NCBI RefSeq assembly: GCF_017916255.1
Contig: NZ_CP072827.1
Span: 4,799,501-4,863,500, forward strand
Length of the DNA stretch: 64,000 bases
Reading direction: 5' to 3'
Source: Streptomyces mobaraensis NBRC 13819 = DSM 40847
Lineage (GTDB): Bacteria > Actinomycetota > Actinomycetes > Streptomycetales > Streptomycetaceae
Numbering within the stretch: the stretch's first letter is position 1; each line of letters begins with the position of its first letter. Position numbers and translations under genes: made by a program. Below are positions 43,616 through 53,748 of this stretch, in pieces. The notes under the pieces were generated by a model that saw only the letters and a list, made by a program, of their open reading frames with translations, did not search any database and had not been told where the DNA came from.

Positions 43616-44046
43616 CGGTGTCCGCCTTGTCGTGGCCGTCGTGTATTCGCGTGCGATGTCCCGTGCGATGTGCCACGCAAAGCTCCCGGTGGAGTGCGCA
43701 GGGTTATGGCGCGAGGGGGGTGGACCGGTAAAGAGGTGGAAAACAGAACCGGAGCATCCGGGTCCCGGGAATGAGTGTGTCAAGTTCATGCCGCGCACCC
43801 CGTGGCGGTGCGCTTTCCGGGCGGGATTCCGGCGGGCGGGGGCCGTCGGCGGTCCCTCCGCTCCGCCCGACGCGTCCCGGGCCCGCCGCCCCGCCGATCC
43901 CGCATCCGGGCGGTTTCTCCCCGCCGAGGCGCGCGTTCGGCGCCTGTGGGAGTGCACCAAGTGATCCGATTGGTGATATTTGTCCCTGCGTCGGCGTCCG
44001 TCGTGCCCGGCCCCGACCGGTTTCCCGGCATCCGAGGAGGCAGTCC
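43616..44046. other. Intergenic region between lanthipeptide operon and transporter 2
   Basis: The whole gap between the precursor start and the transporter 2 gene is 562 bp; the precursor promoter elements lie in its left part. In the rest I see no convincing gene. An AT-rich stretch at 43968-43981 (GATTGGTGATATT) could hold the -10 of transporter 2, and GAGGAGGC before 44047 is its ribosome site. An Arg-rich open frame on the plus strand (43632-43964) has no family features. Confidence 0.4.
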
Positions 44047-45675
44047 ATGCGAGGAGGCGTACGGAGCCGGGCCGGGGCGGCCCTGTGCGTCGTCGGGCTC
44101 GTCGCGACGGCCGCCGCCGGGTGCGGGGGCGGGGTGGACCAGCGGGCGGTGGGGGTGGTGCGGGCGTCGTGGGGAGATCCGCAGAACGCGCTGGAGCCGG
44201 CCAACACCAACGAGGTGCAGGGCGGGAAGGTGCTGGACCTGATTTTCCGGGGGCTCAAGCGGTACGACCCCAGGACCGGCGCCGCCGAGAACATGCTGGC
44301 CGAGAAGATCGAGTCGGACGACGCCCAGAATTTCACCGTCCATCTCAAGGACGGCTGGGCGTTCAGCAACGGGGAGAAGGTCACCGCGCAGTCCTTCGTG
44401 GACGCGTGGAATTACGCGGCGCTGGTGGACAACCGGCAGAAGAACGCCGCTTTCTTCGCCTACGTCGACGGTTACGAGAAAGTGCATCCCGTTCGCGGGG
44501 AAGCGACCGCGAAAACGCTTTCCGGGCTCGCGGTGAAAGACCCCAGGACGTTCACCGTCAAGCTCCGCACCAAGTTCTCCACCTGGCCCGACACCCTCGG
44601 CTACCCGGCTTTCGCCCCGCTGCCCCGGGCCTTCTTCGAGGACCACGAGAGGTGGCTGCGGAAGCCCGTCGGCAACGGTCCGTACGCCATCGACGCGTAC
44701 ACCCGGGGGTCCGTCATGCGGCTCAGCCGGTGGGACGGCTACCCGGGCCCGGACAAGGCCGAGAACACCGGTGTGGAACTGCGCGTCTACACCGACAACA
44801 ACACCGCCTACACCGACCTCCAGGCCGGCAACATCGACCTCGTCGACGACATTCCCAGCACCCAGCTGAGAAACGTCAGGAAGGACCTCGGAAACCGCTA
44901 CATCAACCAGCCGGCCGGCATCATCCAGACGCTCGTCTTCCCGCTGTACGACGAGCGGTGGTCGAAGCCCGGGATGGAGAAGGTCCGGCGCGGGCTGTCC
45001 ATGGCGATCGACCGGGAGCAGATCACCCGGCGCATCTACCGCGGCACCAGGACGCCGGCGGGCGACTGGACGTCACCCGTGCTCGGGGAGAAGGGCGGCT
45101 ACCAGGCCGGGCTGTGCGGCGAGGTCTGCACCTACGACCCCGGCCGCGCCAAGCAGTTGATCCGCGAGGGCGGCGGGCTGCCCGGCGGGCGGGTCACCCT
45201 CACCTCGAACGTCGACACCGGGTCCCACCGCGTCTGGATGGACGCCGTGTGCAACAGCGTCAACAACGCCCTCGGCGACGACCACGCGTGCACCGTCAAC
45301 CCCGTCGGCACCTTCGCCGACTTCCGCAACAAGATCACCCAGCAGCGGGTGACCGGCCTGTTCCGCTCCGGCTGGCAGATGGACTACCCGCTCATCCAGA
45401 ACTTCCTCCAGCCCACCTACTACACCGACGCGTCGTCCAACTACGGCAAGTTCAGCGACGCCCGCTTCGACCGGCTCGTCGACGAGGCCAACGCCGAATC
45501 CGACACCGGCAAGGCGGTGGCCAAGTTCCGGGACGCCGAGCGGGTCCTCACCGCGCTGATGCCGGCGATCCCGCTCTGGTACCAGAACGGGAACGCCGGC
45601 TACACCGGCGACCTCTCCGACGTGACGCTCAACCAGTTCAGCGTGCCCGTGTACGAGCGGATCAAGGTCAAGTGA
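44047..45675 (+). CDS. Oligopeptide ABC transporter 2, substrate-binding lipoprotein
   Basis: A 542-residue SBP_bac_5 protein with a signal peptide ending AAGC (C26). Its length equals that of the transporter 1 binding protein, and the two share phrases such as ANTNEV, VTAQSFVDAWNYAA, VGNGPY and RRGLSMAIDRE, so they are paralogues, though this one has diverged considerably. The ligand pocket may therefore differ. ATG 44047 follows GAGGAGGC; the frame is open upstream but has no other ribosome site. It is the first gene of the second five-gene transporter and lacks the large stem-loop seen after its counterpart (only 34 bp to the permease). Confidence 0.93.
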   Translation: MRGGVRSRAGAALCVVGLVATAAAGCGGGVDQRAVGVVRASWGDPQNALEPANTNEVQGGKVLDLIFRGLKRYDPRTGAAENMLAEKIESDDAQNFTVHLKDGWAFSNGEKVTAQSFVDAWNYAALVDNRQKNAAFFAYVDGYEKVHPVRGEATAKTLSGLAVKDPRTFTVKLRTKFSTWPDTLGYPAFAPLPRAFFEDHERWLRKPVGNGPYAIDAYTRGSVMRLSRWDGYPGPDKAENTGVELRVYTDNNTAYTDLQAGNIDLVDDIPSTQLRNVRKDLGNRYINQPAGIIQTLVFPLYDERWSKPGMEKVRRGLSMAIDREQITRRIYRGTRTPAGDWTSPVLGEKGGYQAGLCGEVCTYDPGRAKQLIREGGGLPGGRVTLTSNVDTGSHRVWMDAVCNSVNNALGDDHACTVNPVGTFADFRNKITQQRVTGLFRSGWQMDYPLIQNFLQPTYYTDASSNYGKFSDARFDRLVDEANAESDTGKAVAKFRDAERVLTALMPAIPLWYQNGNAGYTGDLSDVTLNQFSVPVYERIKVK

Positions 45676-45709
45676 TCCCCGTCTCCACCGCACCACGAGG
45701 AGGGGTCCC

Positions 45710-46633
45710 ATGGGACGGTACGTGATCCGCCGGCTGCTCCAGATGATCCCGGTGTTCATCGGCAGCACGTTCCTCATCTTCTTCATGGTCTACGCCCTCG
45801 GCGACCCCGTCGCCGCCCTCTTCGGCGACAAGGCGCCCGACCCGGCCGTCGCCGCCCGCATCCGCGCCGAGCTCTACCTCGACCAGCCGCTGTGGAAGCA
45901 GTACCTGCACTACATGGGCCAGATCCTCACCGGGGACTTCGGCACCGCCTTCACCGGGCAGCCCGTCCTGGAGCTGATGGGCGACGCCTTCCCGGTGACC
46001 CTGCGGCTGACGATCGTCGCCGTGGCCTTCGAGGTCGTCGTCGGCATCGTCCTCGGCGTCGTCAGCGGGCTGCGGCGCGGCCGGGCCGCCGACACCTCCG
46101 TGCTGATGGTGACCCTGATCGTCGTCTCGATCCCCACCTTCGTCAGCGGCTACCTCCTCCAGTACCTCTTCGGCGTGAAGTGGGCCGTCGTCTCCCCGTC
46201 CGTCCCGCCCGAGGCGACCTTCGCCGAACTGCTGCTGCCCGGCGCCGTCCTGGGCCTGGTGTCGCTTGCCTACGTCACCCGGCTGACCCGCACCTCGCTC
46301 GCCGAGAACGCCCGCGCGGACTACATCCGCACCGCCGTCGCCAAGGGCCTCCCGCGCCACCGCATCGTCGTCCGGCACCTGCTGCGCAACTCGCTGATCC
46401 CCGTGATCACCTTCATCGGCGCGGACATCGGCGCGCTGATGGGCGGCGCCATCGTCACCGAGCGGATCTTCAACATCCACGGCGTCGGCTACCAGCTCTA
46501 CCAGGGCATCCTCCGGCAGAACTCGCCGACCGTGGTCGGCTTCGTGACCGTCCTCGTCCTCGTCTTCCTCCTCGCCAACCTGATCGTCGACCTCCTCTAC
46601 GCCGTGCTCGACCCGAGGATCCGCCATGTCTGA
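45710..46633 (+). CDS. Oligopeptide ABC transporter 2, permease (DppB/OppB type)
   Basis: A 307-residue permease. It starts MGRYVIRRLLQMIPVFIGST and has the EAA loop ENARADYIRTAVAKGLPRHRIVVRHLLRNSLIP and the terminal VDLLYAVLDPRIRHV, matching the transporter 1 permease almost segment by segment. GAGGAGGGG precedes the ATG. It overlaps the following permease gene by 8 bp, the same overlap as in transporter 1. Confidence 0.94.
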   Translation: MGRYVIRRLLQMIPVFIGSTFLIFFMVYALGDPVAALFGDKAPDPAVAARIRAELYLDQPLWKQYLHYMGQILTGDFGTAFTGQPVLELMGDAFPVTLRLTIVAVAFEVVVGIVLGVVSGLRRGRAADTSVLMVTLIVVSIPTFVSGYLLQYLFGVKWAVVSPSVPPEATFAELLLPGAVLGLVSLAYVTRLTRTSLAENARADYIRTAVAKGLPRHRIVVRHLLRNSLIPVITFIGADIGALMGGAIVTERIFNIHGVGYQLYQGILRQNSPTVVGFVTVLVLVFLLANLIVDLLYAVLDPRIRHV

Positions 46634-47633
46634 GCCCCCGTTCCCGCAGCCGCCGGAGGGAGCGGTTCCCGTCGGTGCCGTCAGCCCCGGTGACGGCGGC
46701 GCCGCGCGGCTGGCCTCCCGCGAGGCGGAGAGCCTGGAGCGGCCGGCCGGGACGCCGCCCTCCGAACCGGCCCGGAAAGCGCGCGAGAAGACGCGCAGCC
46801 TGTGGTCCGACGCCTGGCACGACCTGCGCCGCAACCCCGTCTTCCTGCTCTCCGCGCTGGTCATCGCCTTCCTGCTGCTGATCGCCGTCTGGCCGGGGCT
46901 GGTGGCGAGCGGCAACCCGCTCCAGTGCGACCTCTCCAAGTCCCAGGAGGGATCCCAGCCCGGCCACCCCTTCGGCTTCGACGCCCAGGGCTGCGACGTC
47001 TTCACCCGCACCATCCACGGCGCCCGCGCCTCCATCACCGTCGGCGTCTGCGCCACCACCGGCGCCACGCTGCTCGGCAGCGTCCTCGGCGGCCTCGCCG
47101 GGTACTACGGGGGCTGGTGGGACGGGCTGCTCTCGCGGCTCGCCGACGTCTTCTTCGGCATCCCCATCATCCTCGGCGGCCTCGTCTTCCTCTCCGTCGT
47201 CACCGGCGGCTCCGTCTGGCCGGTGGTCGGCTTCATCGTCCTGCTGGGCTGGCCGCAGATCTCCCGGATCGCCCGCGGCGCGGTCGTCGCCGCCAAGCAG
47301 CACGACTACGTCCAGGCCGCCCGCGCCCTCGGCGCCGGCGACCGGCGGCTGCTGCTGCGGCACATCGCGCCCAACGCGGTGGCCCCCGTCATCGTCGTCG
47401 CCACCATCGCCCTCGGCACCTACATCGCCCTGGAGGCCACCCTGTCGTTCATCGGCGTCGGCCTCAAACCGCCCACCGTCTCCTGGGGGATCGACATCTC
47501 CAACGCCTCCAACCAGATCCGCAACGCCCCCCACATGCTGCTCTGGCCGGCCGGGTTCCTCAGCGTGACGGTGCTCGCGTTCATCATGCTCGGCGACGCG
47601 GTGCGCGACGCCCTCGACCCCAAACTGCGCTGA
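46626..47633 (+). CDS. Oligopeptide ABC transporter 2, permease (DppC/OppC type)
   Basis: A 335-residue permease with a Pro/Ala/Glu-rich N-terminal cytoplasmic extension of about 60 residues. Helices begin at NPVFLLSALVIAFLLLIAVWPG. Conserved parts are FDAQGCDVFTRTIHGARASITVG, the EAA loop KQHDYVQAARALGAGDRRLLLRHIAPN, and EATLSFIGVGLKPPTVSWG with LGDAVRDALDPKLR at the end. The N-terminal extension is unrelated to that of the transporter 1 protein. Confidence 0.94.
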   Translation: MSEPPFPQPPEGAVPVGAVSPGDGGAARLASREAESLERPAGTPPSEPARKAREKTRSLWSDAWHDLRRNPVFLLSALVIAFLLLIAVWPGLVASGNPLQCDLSKSQEGSQPGHPFGFDAQGCDVFTRTIHGARASITVGVCATTGATLLGSVLGGLAGYYGGWWDGLLSRLADVFFGIPIILGGLVFLSVVTGGSVWPVVGFIVLLGWPQISRIARGAVVAAKQHDYVQAARALGAGDRRLLLRHIAPNAVAPVIVVATIALGTYIALEATLSFIGVGLKPPTVSWGIDISNASNQIRNAPHMLLWPAGFLSVTVLAFIMLGDAVRDALDPKLR

Positions 47634-47643
47634 GGAGGCGGCC

Positions 47644-48642
47644 GTGAGCGACGCCCTGCTGGAAGTCCGCGACCTGCACGTCGAGTTCCGCACCCGGGAC
47701 GGCGTGGCCAAGGCCGTCAACGGCGTCAGCTGCTCGGTGGACGCCGGGGAGACGCTGGCCGTGCTCGGCGAGTCGGGATCGGGCAAGTCGGTGACCGCGC
47801 AGGCCGTCATGGGCATCCTGGACTCGCCGCCCGGCCGCGTCACCGGCGGCCAGGTCCTCTTCCGCGGCCAGGACCTGCTCACCATGGGCGCCGAACACCG
47901 GCGCCGGCTGCGCGGCGACCGGCTGGCGATGATCTTCCAGGACGCCCTCTCGGCGCTCAACCCGGTGCTCACCGTGGGCGCCCAGCTCGCCGAGATGTAC
48001 GAGGTCCACCAGGGCATGACCCGCAGGGACGCGCGGGCCCGCGCGGTCGCGCTGATGGACCGGGTACGGATCCCGGCGGCCAAGGACCGCGCCGGCGACT
48101 ACCCGCACCAGTTCTCGGGCGGCATGCGGCAGCGCATCATGATCGCCATGGCGCTGGCGCTGGAGCCGGACCTGATCATCGCCGACGAGCCGACGACCGC
48201 GCTGGACGTGACCGTGCAGGCCCAGGTGATGGACCTCCTCGCGGAACTCCAGCGGGAGTTCACCATGGGCCTCATCCTCATCACCCACGACCTGGGCGTC
48301 GTCGCGGACGTCGCCGACCGGATCGCGGTGATGTACGCGGGACGCGTCGTCGAGAACGCCCCCGTCCGCGACCTCTACGCCGCCCCCGCCCACCCCTACA
48401 CCCAGGGCCTGCTGGAGTCCGTCCCGCGCCTGGACCGCAAGGGCCGGGAGCTGCACGCGATCAAGGGCCTGCCGCCCAGCCTCGTCGACATCCCGCCCGG
48501 CTGCCCCTTCCACCCCCGCTGCCCCAGGGCCCGGGACGTCTGCCGCACCGACCGGCCGCCCCTCTTCCCCGTCGCCCCCGGCCGCAGCAGCGCCTGCCAC
48601 TTCTGGCAGGAGACCCTCGACGCGGGCCGGGGAGGCTCCTGA
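47644..48642 (+). CDS. Oligopeptide ABC transporter 2, ATPase (DppD/OppD type)
   Basis: A 332-residue ATPase. It begins directly with the ABC core; Walker A GESGSGKS (42-49), signature [16 protein letters not shown], Walker [14 protein letters not shown] and the C-terminal cysteine region [14 protein letters not shown] are intact. GTG start after GAGGAGGCGGCC. The stop codon shares one base with the ATG of the next gene (TGATG), so translation is coupled. Confidence 0.94.
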   Translation: MSDALLEVRDLHVEFRTRDGVAKAVNGVSCSVDAGETLAVLGESGSGKSVTAQAVMGILDSPPGRVTGGQVLFRGQDLLTMGAEHRRRLRGDRLAMIFQDALSALNPVLTVGAQLAEMYEVHQGMTRRDARARAVALMDRVRIPAAKDRAGDYPHQFSGGMRQRIMIAMALALEPDLIIADEPTTALDVTVQAQVMDLLAELQREFTMGLILITHDLGVVADVADRIAVMYAGRVVENAPVRDLYAAPAHPYTQGLLESVPRLDRKGRELHAIKGLPPSLVDIPPGCPFHPRCPRARDVCRTDRPPLFPVAPGRSSACHFWQETLDAGRGGS

Positions 48643-49691
48643 TGCGCGCGGACGGCGGGGCGGTCCTGGAGGTACGCGACCTGGTCAAGCACTACCCGCT
48701 GACCCGCGGCGTCCTCGTCCGCCGGCAGGTCGGCGCCGTTCGGGCCGTCGACGGCGTCTCCTTCGACCTGCGGCGCGGCGAGACCCTCGGCGTCGTCGGC
48801 GAGTCCGGCTGCGGCAAGTCCACCCTGGCCCGGCTGCTCGTCAACCTCGAACGGCCCACCGCCGGGCGGATCCTGTACAAGGGCGAGGACATCACCCGGC
48901 TCTCCGGGCGGGCGCTGAAGTCCGTCCGGCGCAACATCCAGATGGTGTTCCAGGACCCGTACACCTCGCTGAACCCCCGGATGACCGTCGGCGACATCAT
49001 CGGCGAACCCTTCGACATCCATCCCGAGGTGGCCCCGAAGGGCGACCGGCGGCGCCGGGTACGGGAGTTGCTGGAGGTCGTCGGCCTCAGCCCCGAGCAC
49101 GTCAACCGCTATCCGCACCAGTTCTCGGGCGGTCAGCGGCAGCGCATCGGCATCGCGCGGGGGCTCGCCCTGCGCCCCGAGATCATCGTCGCCGACGAGC
49201 CCGTCTCGGCGCTCGACGTCTCCGTACAGGCCCAGGTCGTCAACCTGCTGGAACGGCTCCAGGACGAGTTCGAGCTGTCGTACGTCTTCATCGCCCACGA
49301 CCTGTCCGTCGTCCGGCACATCTCGGACCGGGTGGCCGTGATGTACCTGGGGCGCCTGGTGGAGGCGGGCACCGGCGCCCAGATCTACGAGCACCCCACG
49401 CACCCCTACACCCAGGCGCTGCTGTCGGCCGTACCGGTGCCCGACCCGTCCGTCCGCACCCGCCGCGACCGCATCCTGCTGATGGGCGACGTCCCCTCGC
49501 CGGCGAACCCGCCGTCCGGCTGCCGCTTCCGCACCCGCTGCTGGAAGGCGCGGCGCCGCTGCGCCGAGGTCGTGCCGCCGCTGGAGGTCCCCGAGGCGTT
49601 CCGGGAGAGCGGCGGCCCGGCGGCGCACGTCTCCGCCTGCCACTACGCGGGGGAGCGGCGGGTGGTGCCGACGGGAGACGCGGCGGACTGA
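48642..49691 (+). CDS. Oligopeptide ABC transporter 2, ATPase (DppF/OppF type)
   Basis: A 349-residue ATPase with Walker A GESGCGKS (53-60), signature [18 protein letters not shown], Walker [14 protein letters not shown] and terminal [14 protein letters not shown]. It is very similar to the protein at 36185 but lacks that protein's long acidic N-terminus. Last gene of transporter 2. No obvious terminator follows; the ECF sigma gene starts 85 bp later on the same strand. Confidence 0.94.
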   Translation: MRADGGAVLEVRDLVKHYPLTRGVLVRRQVGAVRAVDGVSFDLRRGETLGVVGESGCGKSTLARLLVNLERPTAGRILYKGEDITRLSGRALKSVRRNIQMVFQDPYTSLNPRMTVGDIIGEPFDIHPEVAPKGDRRRRVRELLEVVGLSPEHVNRYPHQFSGGQRQRIGIARGLALRPEIIVADEPVSALDVSVQAQVVNLLERLQDEFELSYVFIAHDLSVVRHISDRVAVMYLGRLVEAGTGAQIYEHPTHPYTQALLSAVPVPDPSVRTRRDRILLMGDVPSPANPPSGCRFRTRCWKARRRCAEVVPPLEVPEAFRESGGPAAHVSACHYAGERRVVPTGDAAD

Positions 49692-49776
49692 GCGCGGTGT
49701 CTCGCGAACGCCCTCTCCGCCGGCCGACAAGTACGGTCCGAGGGCCGCCGACGGACGCGGCCGGGGAGGGGGGTCG

Positions 49777-50334
49777 GTGGAAACCGACGACGAGCTGCTG
49801 GTGCGCTCGGCAGGGGAGGCGCGGGCCTTCGAGCCGCTGGTCGGGCGGCACGCGACCGCGCTGCACGGCTACTTCGCGCGCCGGGCGCCCGGGGCGGCGG
49901 ACGACCTGCTGGCGGAGGCATGGCTCCAGGCGTTCACGGCGCGGGGTACGTACGACCCGGCGCGCGGCACGGCGCGCGCCTGGCTGTTCGGGGTGGCCCG
50001 GAACGTCCTGGCGGCGCACTGGCGCGGGGAGGCCCGGCAGCGCCGGGAGGTACGGGCGGACGAGCCGAGCAGCGACCCCTGGTACGCGGTCGACCGGCGG
50101 CTGGACGCGGCGGCGGTCGCGCCGCTGATCCGCGAGACGATGGCGGAGCTGCCGCACGTGGAAAGAGAGTTGATGCTCCTCGTCGCCTGGGAGCAGCTGT
50201 CCCCGACCGAGGCCGCCGCCGTGGTCGGCATCCCGGCCGGTACGGCCCGCTCCCGGCTGCACCGGGCGCGCGCCAGGCTGCGCGCGGCCCTCGCACCCTC
50301 CGGAACGCTGCCCCTGACAGGAGACCTCACATGA
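49777..50334 (+). CDS. ECF RNA polymerase sigma factor
   Basis: A 185-residue extracytoplasmic-function sigma factor. Region 2 (about 20-80: LVGRHATALHGYFARRAPGAADDLLAEAWLQAF, then ARAWLFGVARNVLAAHWR) binds the -10 and core polymerase; region 4 (about 120-172: LPHVERELMLLVAWEQLSPTEAAAVVGIP and TARSRLHRARARLRAAL) recognises the -35. The start is GTG 49777 after a GGGAGGGG. It overlaps its downstream partner gene by ATGA, the normal arrangement for an ECF and its regulator. Confidence 0.92.
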   Translation: METDDELLVRSAGEARAFEPLVGRHATALHGYFARRAPGAADDLLAEAWLQAFTARGTYDPARGTARAWLFGVARNVLAAHWRGEARQRREVRADEPSSDPWYAVDRRLDAAAVAPLIRETMAELPHVERELMLLVAWEQLSPTEAAAVVGIPAGTARSRLHRARARLRAALAPSGTLPLTGDLT

Positions 50335-51398
50335 GCGGGAACGGACGCAAGGACGGCACGGAGCAGGACTACCTCGACTTCACCGGCGCCGCCCGGCTGC
50401 GCGCGGCCGGGCGCGTCGAGCCGCCTCCGGCGGACGTCGTCGCGGCGGCCCTCGACGCGGTCCGGGCGGCGGCGCGCGCCGAGGAGGGCCATACGCCGGA
50501 GGGCACTCCGGCGGCGCCCGCCGCGCGCGTACCGGAAGCCTCCGGCGCCGTACCCCTCCGCGCCCGGTGGCGCCGCCGCGCGCCGGCCCTCGTCTCCGCC
50601 GCCGCGGTGGTGGCGGTCGCCGTGGGGGCGGCGGTCTGGGCCGGACCGGGGTTCGGCGGGGGCGACGGGGGGCGGGTCCGGGTGGCGAAGACGGCGACGA
50701 CGCCGTCGGAGGGGCCCGGCCCGTTCTTCGAGGTGCGGACCGACGAGATGTCCAGGGGCCTGCGGGGTACCGAGGAGAGGTCCACGAAGACCGTCTGGCT
50801 GGGCCGGACGGAGGTCCGGTCCCGGTCCGGCGACGGGCCCGTCTACCAGGAGCCGCGTTCGGCGGACGGCGCGAGCCTGGCCTTCGAGGTGAACAGCAGG
50901 GAGGTCCGGTGGGACGATCTCGACAAGCTGCCCACCGACCGCGAGGCGCTGCGCGCGAAGCTCACCGCCAAGGTGCCCGGGATGGGCGACCCCTCGCCGG
51001 AGGGGCTGTTCAACGGCATCGAGGAACTGCTCGCGCGGTCGCCCGCTTCCCCGCGGCTGCGGGCCGCGCTGTACGACCTGCTGCCCGACATCCTCGGGGT
51101 GCGGACGGTGGGTGCGGTCCGCGACGCCGGCGGACGGACCGGCATGGCCTTCGATCTCACGGGCGACGACCGGCGGTCCCGCCTGGTGATCGACCCCCGG
51201 ACGCACCGGGTGCTGGAGACGGTCACCTTCCTGGTGGGCGACGCTGACCCCCGGCATCCGATCTTCGGTGGTCTCAAGGACGGTGCCGTGGTCAACCGCA
51301 CCACCTACCTGGTCACGCGGCCCGTCCCGGAGGCGCCGTCCGCCAAGCCGCGTCCCAGGATGACGTCTTTCCCGCTGCCGGGGTCCACGGCGGACTGA
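50331..51398 (+). CDS. CU044_5270-family membrane protein, partner of the ECF sigma factor
   Basis: A 355-residue protein with a cytoplasmic N-terminal part of about 80 residues (LDFTGAARLRAAGRVEPPPADVVAAALDAVRAAARAEEG), one transmembrane helix (about 83-104) and an extracytoplasmic C-terminal domain of about 240 residues typical of the CU044_5270 family. In actinobacteria this family regularly follows ECF genes and is thought to act as a membrane-bound anti-sigma factor; no zinc-binding HxxxCxxC motif is present. Translationally coupled to the sigma factor gene. Ends 3 bp from the convergent ATPase gene. Confidence 0.82.
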   Translation: MSGNGRKDGTEQDYLDFTGAARLRAAGRVEPPPADVVAAALDAVRAAARAEEGHTPEGTPAAPAARVPEASGAVPLRARWRRRAPALVSAAAVVAVAVGAAVWAGPGFGGGDGGRVRVAKTATTPSEGPGPFFEVRTDEMSRGLRGTEERSTKTVWLGRTEVRSRSGDGPVYQEPRSADGASLAFEVNSREVRWDDLDKLPTDREALRAKLTAKVPGMGDPSPEGLFNGIEELLARSPASPRLRAALYDLLPDILGVRTVGAVRDAGGRTGMAFDLTGDDRRSRLVIDPRTHRVLETVTFLVGDADPRHPIFGGLKDGAVVNRTTYLVTRPVPEAPSAKPRPRMTSFPLPGSTAD

Positions 51399-51401
51399 GG
51401 C

Positions 51402-52417
<1,016 letters not shown>

Positions 52418-52421
<4 letters not shown>

Positions 52422-53662
52422 GCCTCGCTCCTCGGGCCCGTCGGCGGATCGATGCTCCTCGGGCCCGCCGGCGGATCGATGCTGCTCGGGCCCGTCGGCG
52501 GATCGATGCTGCTCGGGCCCGTCGGCGGATCGATGTTTCCCGGACCTGCCGGTGCATCGACGCTTCCCGGGCCCGCCGCCGGATCAATGCTCTTCGGGAC
52601 GGTCGGCGGATCGATGAAGAGGGGGTGCCGCCGGCCGGGCGGCAGGTGGCAGGCCGCGCCGCGGCCGGCGGGCAGCTCCGGGCGTTCGGTGGCGCAGCGG
52701 TCGCCCGGCACCTCCCCGGTCCAGGCGCAGCGCGGGTGGAACGGGCAGCCGGGCGGCGGCGCCAGCAGACTGGGCGGCGCGCCCGGTACGGGCACCAGCG
52801 GCGCGTCCGGGTCGGTGGTCAGCCGGGGCATCGAGCCCAGCAGGCCCCAGGTGTAGGGGTGGCGGGGGTCGCCCAGCACCTCGCGGACGGTGCCGCGCTC
52901 CACGGCCCGCCCCGCGTACATCACCAGCACGTCGTCGGCCGTACGGGCCACCACGCCGAGGTCGTGGGTGATGAGCACGATCGCCGAACCGGTCTCCCGC
53001 TGGAGCTCCTTGAGCAGGTCGAGGATCTGCGCCTGGACGGTGACGTCGAGGGCGGTGGTCGGTTCGTCGGCGATCAGCAGCTCGGGGTCGCAGACCAACG
53101 CCATGGCGATCATGGCGCGTTGGCGCATGCCGCCGGAGAACTGGTGCGGATAGTCGTCGACGCGCCGCGCCGCGTGCGGGATGCCGACCCGGTCCAGCAT
53201 CTCGACCGCCCGCCGCCGGGCCGCCTGCCGGGAGGCGCCGGTGTGCTTGCGGTACGGCTCGGCGATCTGCCGGCCGACCGTGTAGTACGGGGAGAGAGCG
53301 GTCAGCGAGTCCTGGAAGACCATCGCCGCCTTGGCGCCGCGCAGCCGCTCCAGCACCGGCTCGGGCGCGCTCGTCACCTCCTGCCCGTCCAGCAGCACCC
53401 GCCCGGTGACCTCGGTGGTGCGCGGGTCGTGCAGGCCGAGCACGGTGAGGGCGGTGACGGACTTGCCCGAGCCGGACTCCCCGACGATGCCGAGCGTGCG
53501 CCCGCGCTCCAGGGCGAGGGAGAGCCCGTCGACGGCCTTGACGACGCCGTCCTCGGTGCGGAAGCGGACGCGCAGGTCGTGGACGGACAGGAAGGGGGAG
53601 GTGGCGGGGGGCGGCTGCGCCGCCGCGGGACCGGGGGGCGGGGCGACGTCCGTCGGGGTCAT
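52418..53662 (-). CDS. Oligopeptide ABC transporter 3 (BldK-like), ATPase (DppD type) with repeat tail
   Basis: A 414-residue ATPase, about 60 to 80 residues longer than paralogues. Walker A GESGSGKS (61-68), signature [17 protein letters not shown], Walker [14 protein letters not shown] and [11 protein letters not shown] are intact. The extra length lies at both ends: a Pro/Ala-rich N-terminus and a C-terminal tail made of seven nine-residue repeats of the type IDPPTGPSS, encoded by a 27-bp tandem repeat. The Walker-proximal [12 protein letters not shown] replaces the usual TSLNP. ATG 53662 follows AAGGAG. The tail is not part of the ATPase fold and may vary between strains. Confidence 0.92.
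52430..52618 (-). repeat. 27-bp tandem repeat (about seven units) inside an ATPase gene
   Basis: The units read on the plus strand as GGGCCCGTCGGCGGATCGAT plus seven more bases; four units are close to identical and the outer ones have drifted. In frame they encode [13 protein letters not shown] nonapeptides. Confidence 0.9.
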
Positions 53663-53675
53663 CCGGGAACTCCTT

Positions 53676-53735
53676 GCGGGCGGGGCGGGGCGGGGCGGGC
53701 TGGGCCGGGGCGGCGCGGGGCAGGGGCGCGGTGAG
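53676..53735. repeat. GGGGC-rich simple repeat in an intergenic gap
   Basis: The 86-bp gap between the DppB-type permease and the DppD-type ATPase genes is filled by irregular GGGGC units. Slippage in this tract would alter spacing between the genes but not coding sequence. Confidence 0.65.
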
Positions 53736-53748
53736 CGGGACCGGGCGG

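Noticed and set aside
43632..43964. Plus-strand frame of 110 residues between the precursor and transporter 2
   Set aside because: Arg/Ala/Pro-rich composition, no family features and no ribosome site; typical of random GC-rich frames.
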